From assembly GCF_900188405.1 (NCBI RefSeq), contig NZ_FZOF01000008.1, forward strand, positions 124,001 to 188,000: DNA of 64,000 nucleotides, given 5' to 3'. Both the position numbers and the translations under genes were made by a program. The DNA comes from Actinacidiphila glaucinigra. GTDB lineage: Bacteria; Actinomycetota; Actinomycetes; Streptomycetales; Streptomycetaceae. The notes beneath the pieces are model-generated. The model was not told where the DNA came from. It searched no databases and saw nothing but the letters and a program-made list of their open reading frames with translations. Shown here one piece after another: positions 57,984 through 64,000 of this stretch; the stretch's first letter is position 1; each line of letters starts with the position of its first letter.

Positions 57984-58010
57984 TGCGGGCCCGCAGGTCG
58001 CGGGCCCGCA
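57984..58010 (-). terminator. Terminator of rmdB
   Basis: Perfect 11-bp arms TGCGGGCCCGC / GCGGGCCCGCA around a 5-base loop, 5 bases beyond the rmdB TAA on the minus strand. Each arm is itself nearly palindromic, so alternative folds exist. Confidence 0.75.
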
Positions 58011-58014
58011 AACG

Positions 58015-60123
58015 TTACTGCGCGTCGGGGACGGCGGCCCGCTCCTTCGCGGCCTCCAGCTCCGCCGGGCGGCGCCATCCGGAACGGCCGCGCAGCCGCA
58101 GCCAGGCCGTGGTCTCCTCCGGGGGCATCGCGGCGGCGACGAGCCAGCCCTGGATCGCGTCGCAGCCCAGGTCCCGCAGGCGCTCCCACGTCTCGTCGTC
58201 CTCGACGCCCTCCGCCACGACGAGGAGTCCGAGGGAGTGGGCGAGGTCGACCGTGCAGCGCACGATCTCCGCGTCCTCGGCGTCGACGGACAGCCGCGCC
58301 ACGAACGAGCGGTCGATCTTCAGCTCGCTGACCGGCAGCCGCCGCAGATGCACCAGGGAGGAGTACCCGGTGCCGAAGTCGTCCAGCGACATCTTCACCC
58401 CGTGTCCGGTCAGCCCGGCCATGGTGTCGGCGGCGCGCTGCGGGTCCTCCAGCAGCACGTGCTCGGTGATCTCCAGCTGCAGCGCCCCCGGCGGGACCCC
58501 GTGCCGGGCCAGGCGTGCGGCGACGGCCCCGGCGAACCCGGGCGAGTGGACGTCGCGGGGCGAGACGTTGACGGCGACGGGGACGTCGAGCCCCATCGCG
58601 CGCCACCGGGCGACCTGGCCTAGGGCGGTCTCCAGGACGTACTCGGTGAGCTGCGGCATGAGCCCGGAGGTCTCGGCGATCGCGATGAACTCCTCGGGGC
58701 TGACCCGGCCGCGCTCGGGGTGCACCCAGCGGACCAGCGCCTCCAGCCCGGCGACCTGCCCGTCGAAGCGGACCTTCGGCTGGTAGTGCAGCTCGACCTC
58801 GCCGCGGTCCAGCGCCCGGCGCAGGTCGCCGAGCAGGCCCAGGCGGTCGGGGGTGTTGCCGTCGCGGGAGGACTCGTAGACCTCGACCCCGCTGCGGTCA
58901 CGTTTCGCCTGGTACATCGCGACGTCGGCGCGGCGCAGCAGGCCCTCGGCGTCACCGGCGTGATCGGGGTAGACGGCGACCCCGGCGCTGGCCTCGAGGA
59001 CCAGGGTCAGGCCGTCGAGACTTAACGGCGAACTCAGCGCGGCGACCAGGGCCCTGGCGATGCGCTGGGCGCGGGTCGGCGCGTCGCAGGTGGGGAGCAG
59101 GACGGCGAACTCGTCGCCGCCGAGCCGGGCGACCTCGGCGCCGCGCGGCAGGGCGAGCCGCAGGCGGTCGGCGATCTGCAGCAGCAGCCGGTCGCCGGCC
59201 ATGTGGCCGAGGGTGTCGTTGACGGAACGGAACTTGTCGAGGTCGATCAGGACCAGCGCGGCGCGCTCGCCGCTGCGGGCGGCGTCGTCCAGCGCGGTCC
59301 AGGTGCGCTCCAGCAGCCACTGACGGTTGGGCAGTCCGGTGAGCGGGTCGCGCAGTTGCTCCTCGGCGCGGGCGTGCGCGATCCAGAGCGTGGAGTCGAG
59401 TGCGATCAGGGGCACGGCGAACAGCGGCAGCAGCAGGGGCAGATCGGCCGCGACGATGATGATCAGCGGGGAGATGCCGAGCAGTGCGACGCCGACGAAG
59501 CCCTGGCGTATCAGCGCGGTGCGGGCCACGGTGGGCAGTGCCCCGGCGCGCGGCACGATCGCGTACCACAGGAGGGTGCGGGTCGCGGCGAGGTAGCCGA
59601 GTGCCGCGGCGAGCACCGCGGGGACGGCGGCCATCCCCCATGTGGCGGGCTGCCAGGGCTGTTCGACGGACGGGTGGATGCCGAAGACGGAGAGCGCGAG
59701 CGAGGCCGCGCCGATGCCGAGGATGTCCACGGCGCCGTGCAGCAGCGCCTCGCGCCAGCGGTGCCGGCGGGCCGCGCCGACCAGGACGACCACGGCCAGG
59801 CTGACCAGCACCGCGGGCACCCAGCCGTAGAGCAGCAGCATGGCGAGCGTCAGCGCGGCGCCGGAGCCGGTGCCGCCCCACCAGCGGTCCCGGCCCATGG
59901 CGACCAGGTGGCCGACGATGATGCCGGTGAGCACGGCGAAGGCCCAGCCGACGTCGCCGCCGGGGAAGAAGGCGTTGCCGTCCACGAGTATCCGGACGAC
60001 GCCCACCACCAGGGCCGCCGCGGCAGCGCCCACGACCGAGTACCTGAGTGCCGCCGCGGGCAGCACCGGCGCGGCCGGTCCGAGCAGCCGCTGCGCCGGT
60101 CCGGCGCTGTCCGTCGGTTCCAT
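58015..60123 (-). CDS. rmdB: Bifunctional GGDEF/EAL protein (RmdB)
   Basis: Membrane c-di-GMP enzyme, 702 residues from ATG 60123 (GAGAGGG about 9 bases upstream). About six to eight hydrophobic segments at residues 20-245, then GGDEF (LGGDEF at 335-339) and EAL (LEALVRW, Glu461). EAL catalytic marks are complete: [28 protein letters not shown] and AEGVED, so phosphodiesterase activity is expected; the GGDEF motif is intact but has no RxxD inhibition site. Position next to ligA fits S. coelicolor RmdB (SCO5495), which acts as a phosphodiesterase in development. Confidence 0.88.
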   Translation of the reverse strand: MEPTDSAGPAQRLLGPAAPVLPAAALRYSVVGAAAAALVVGVVRILVDGNAFFPGGDVGWAFAVLTGIIVGHLVAMGRDRWWGGTGSGAALTLAMLLLYGWVPAVLVSLAVVVLVGAARRHRWREALLHGAVDILGIGAASLALSVFGIHPSVEQPWQPATWGMAAVPAVLAAALGYLAATRTLLWYAIVPRAGALPTVARTALIRQGFVGVALLGISPLIIIVAADLPLLLPLFAVPLIALDSTLWIAHARAEEQLRDPLTGLPNRQWLLERTWTALDDAARSGERAALVLIDLDKFRSVNDTLGHMAGDRLLLQIADRLRLALPRGAEVARLGGDEFAVLLPTCDAPTRAQRIARALVAALSSPLSLDGLTLVLEASAGVAVYPDHAGDAEGLLRRADVAMYQAKRDRSGVEVYESSRDGNTPDRLGLLGDLRRALDRGEVELHYQPKVRFDGQVAGLEALVRWVHPERGRVSPEEFIAIAETSGLMPQLTEYVLETALGQVARWRAMGLDVPVAVNVSPRDVHSPGFAGAVAARLARHGVPPGALQLEITEHVLLEDPQRAADTMAGLTGHGVKMSLDDFGTGYSSLVHLRRLPVSELKIDRSFVARLSVDAEDAEIVRCTVDLAHSLGLLVVAEGVEDDETWERLRDLGCDAIQGWLVAAAMPPEETTAWLRLRGRSGWRRPAELEAAKERAAVPDAQ

Positions 60124-60338
60124 GCCCGTACCCTCTCGCAGCCGCGTGCGCCGTTCCACCACACGCCCTTGCCCGCGGCATTGACCGCCGGGCTGCTGGA
60201 GGGCCCATGCCCGAAGGCGCGCCTCTCAACAGTAGGCCGATAAAGGCTGTCACGGGCACCGATCGGCTGCTGTTGCCCGGAATGGATCCCACCCTCCCGG
60301 ATCGTTCCCCTATGGGCCGAAAGGGTGATGATGGGGTG

Positions 60339-63606
<3,268 letters not shown>

Positions 63607-63632
63607 CGGTGCAGCCTACGACGGCGGGCCGG

Positions 63633-64000
63633 TCAGGCTCCCGGCCGGATCGTCAGGTCGTTGATCTCGGCGTCCCGCGGCAGGTCGATCGCCGTCAGGA
63701 TCGCCGTCGCGACCGACTCGGGGGCGATCCAGCGCGAGGGGTCGTACGCCTTGCCCTCCTGCTGGTGCACCTTGGCCTGCATCGGCGTGGCGGTGCGCCC
63801 CGGGTAGACGGAGGTGACCCGCACCCCGTTGGCGTGCTCCTCGTGGCGCAGGGAGTCTGCGAGCGCCTTGAGGCCGTGCTTGCTGGCCGCGTAGGCGCCC
63901 CACTCGGCGTGCGCGTTGAGCCCGGCGCCGGAGTTGACGAAGACCACGTGGCCGCGGGAGAGCCGCAGTTGGGGCAGAAGGAGGCGGGTCAGCTCGGCGG
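63633..64000 (-). CDS. Short-chain dehydrogenase/reductase, partial
   Basis: The last 122 codons of an SDR gene whose start lies beyond the right edge. The catalytic Tyr-x-x-x-Lys is visible in GAYAASKHGL, with the preceding Ser in NSGAG, followed by RVTSVYPGRTATPM. The nucleotide-binding Gly motif would be off the window. Substrate unknown. Confidence 0.8.
   Translation of the reverse strand, partial: AELTRLLLPQLRLSRGHVVFVNSGAGLNAHAEWGAYAASKHGLKALADSLRHEEHANGVRVTSVYPGRTATPMQAKVHQQEGKAYDPSRWIAPESVATAILTAIDLPRDAEINDLTIRPGA

Overview
The window is high-GC actinobacterial chromosome and almost certainly Streptomyces. Evidence: very high third-position GC, frequent GTG/TTG starts, four-gene conservons, an AccB/AccE acyl-CoA carboxylase pair, two GGDEF/EAL proteins, and a gene order that matches from memory the S. 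coelicolor core region around SCO5544-SCO5494. It looks like ordinary vertically inherited core chromosome: I see no transposase, prophage, tRNA, rRNA or CRISPR array.

Layout. 1-10.8 kb: two complete conservons in tandem on the plus strand (CvnA sensor kinase, CvnB roadblock, CvnC DUF742, CvnD small GTPase, twice), each closed by a hairpin terminator. 10.9-15.5 kb, minus strand: acyl-CoA carboxylase accE/accB, a pair of overlapping malyl-CoA/citrate-lyase-type genes, a GNAT acetyltransferase. 15.6-17.4 kb: a MOSC protein and two small secreted proteins. 17.8-19.6 kb: citramalate synthase cimA behind a possible attenuating leader. 19.8-25.4 kb: a minus-strand operon of fused urease gamma-beta, urease alpha, agmatine deiminase and TetR, divergent from an NCS1-type permease across a 17-bp palindrome. 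25.5-29.7 kb: ilvE, leuB, a secreted metallophosphoesterase and a 31-residue ORF. 30-34 kb: proline catabolism (pruA, putB) divergent from a PucR/CdaR-type regulator, with an 18-bp palindrome between them. 34-41 kb: a GT87 glycosyltransferase, serA and the ilvB-ilvN-ilvC operon with a classical ilvB leader peptide and attenuator. 41-47.6 kb: the GGDEF/EAL protein CdgC, a D-2-hydroxyacid dehydrogenase, an aldo-keto reductase, a lipoprotein sugar dehydrogenase and a small conserved protein. 47.6-54 kb: a large LuxR/ATPase regulator preceded by a small overlapping gene, then a membrane protein and an MMPL transporter. 54-64 kb: gatCAB with a small membrane protein inserted between gatA and gatB, the GGDEF/EAL protein RmdB, ligA, a short MetE-like protein and an SDR cut by the window edge.

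Themes. Branched-chain amino acid and serine biosynthesis is concentrated here (cimA, ilvE, leuB, serA, ilvBNC). Nitrogen and amino-acid scavenging forms a second theme (urease/agmatine deiminase/permease; proline oxidation). Cyclic-di-GMP signalling a third: CdgC has an intact GGDEF, an RxxD inhibition site and a degraded EAL domain, with a near-perfect BldD box upstream; RmdB keeps both catalytic domains.

The least explained features are the tandem conservons with a conserved C-terminal motif at the end of otherwise divergent disordered tails, the urease alpha subunit with an altered flap and no accessory genes, and several short genes fused by 4-bp overlaps to well-known ones.
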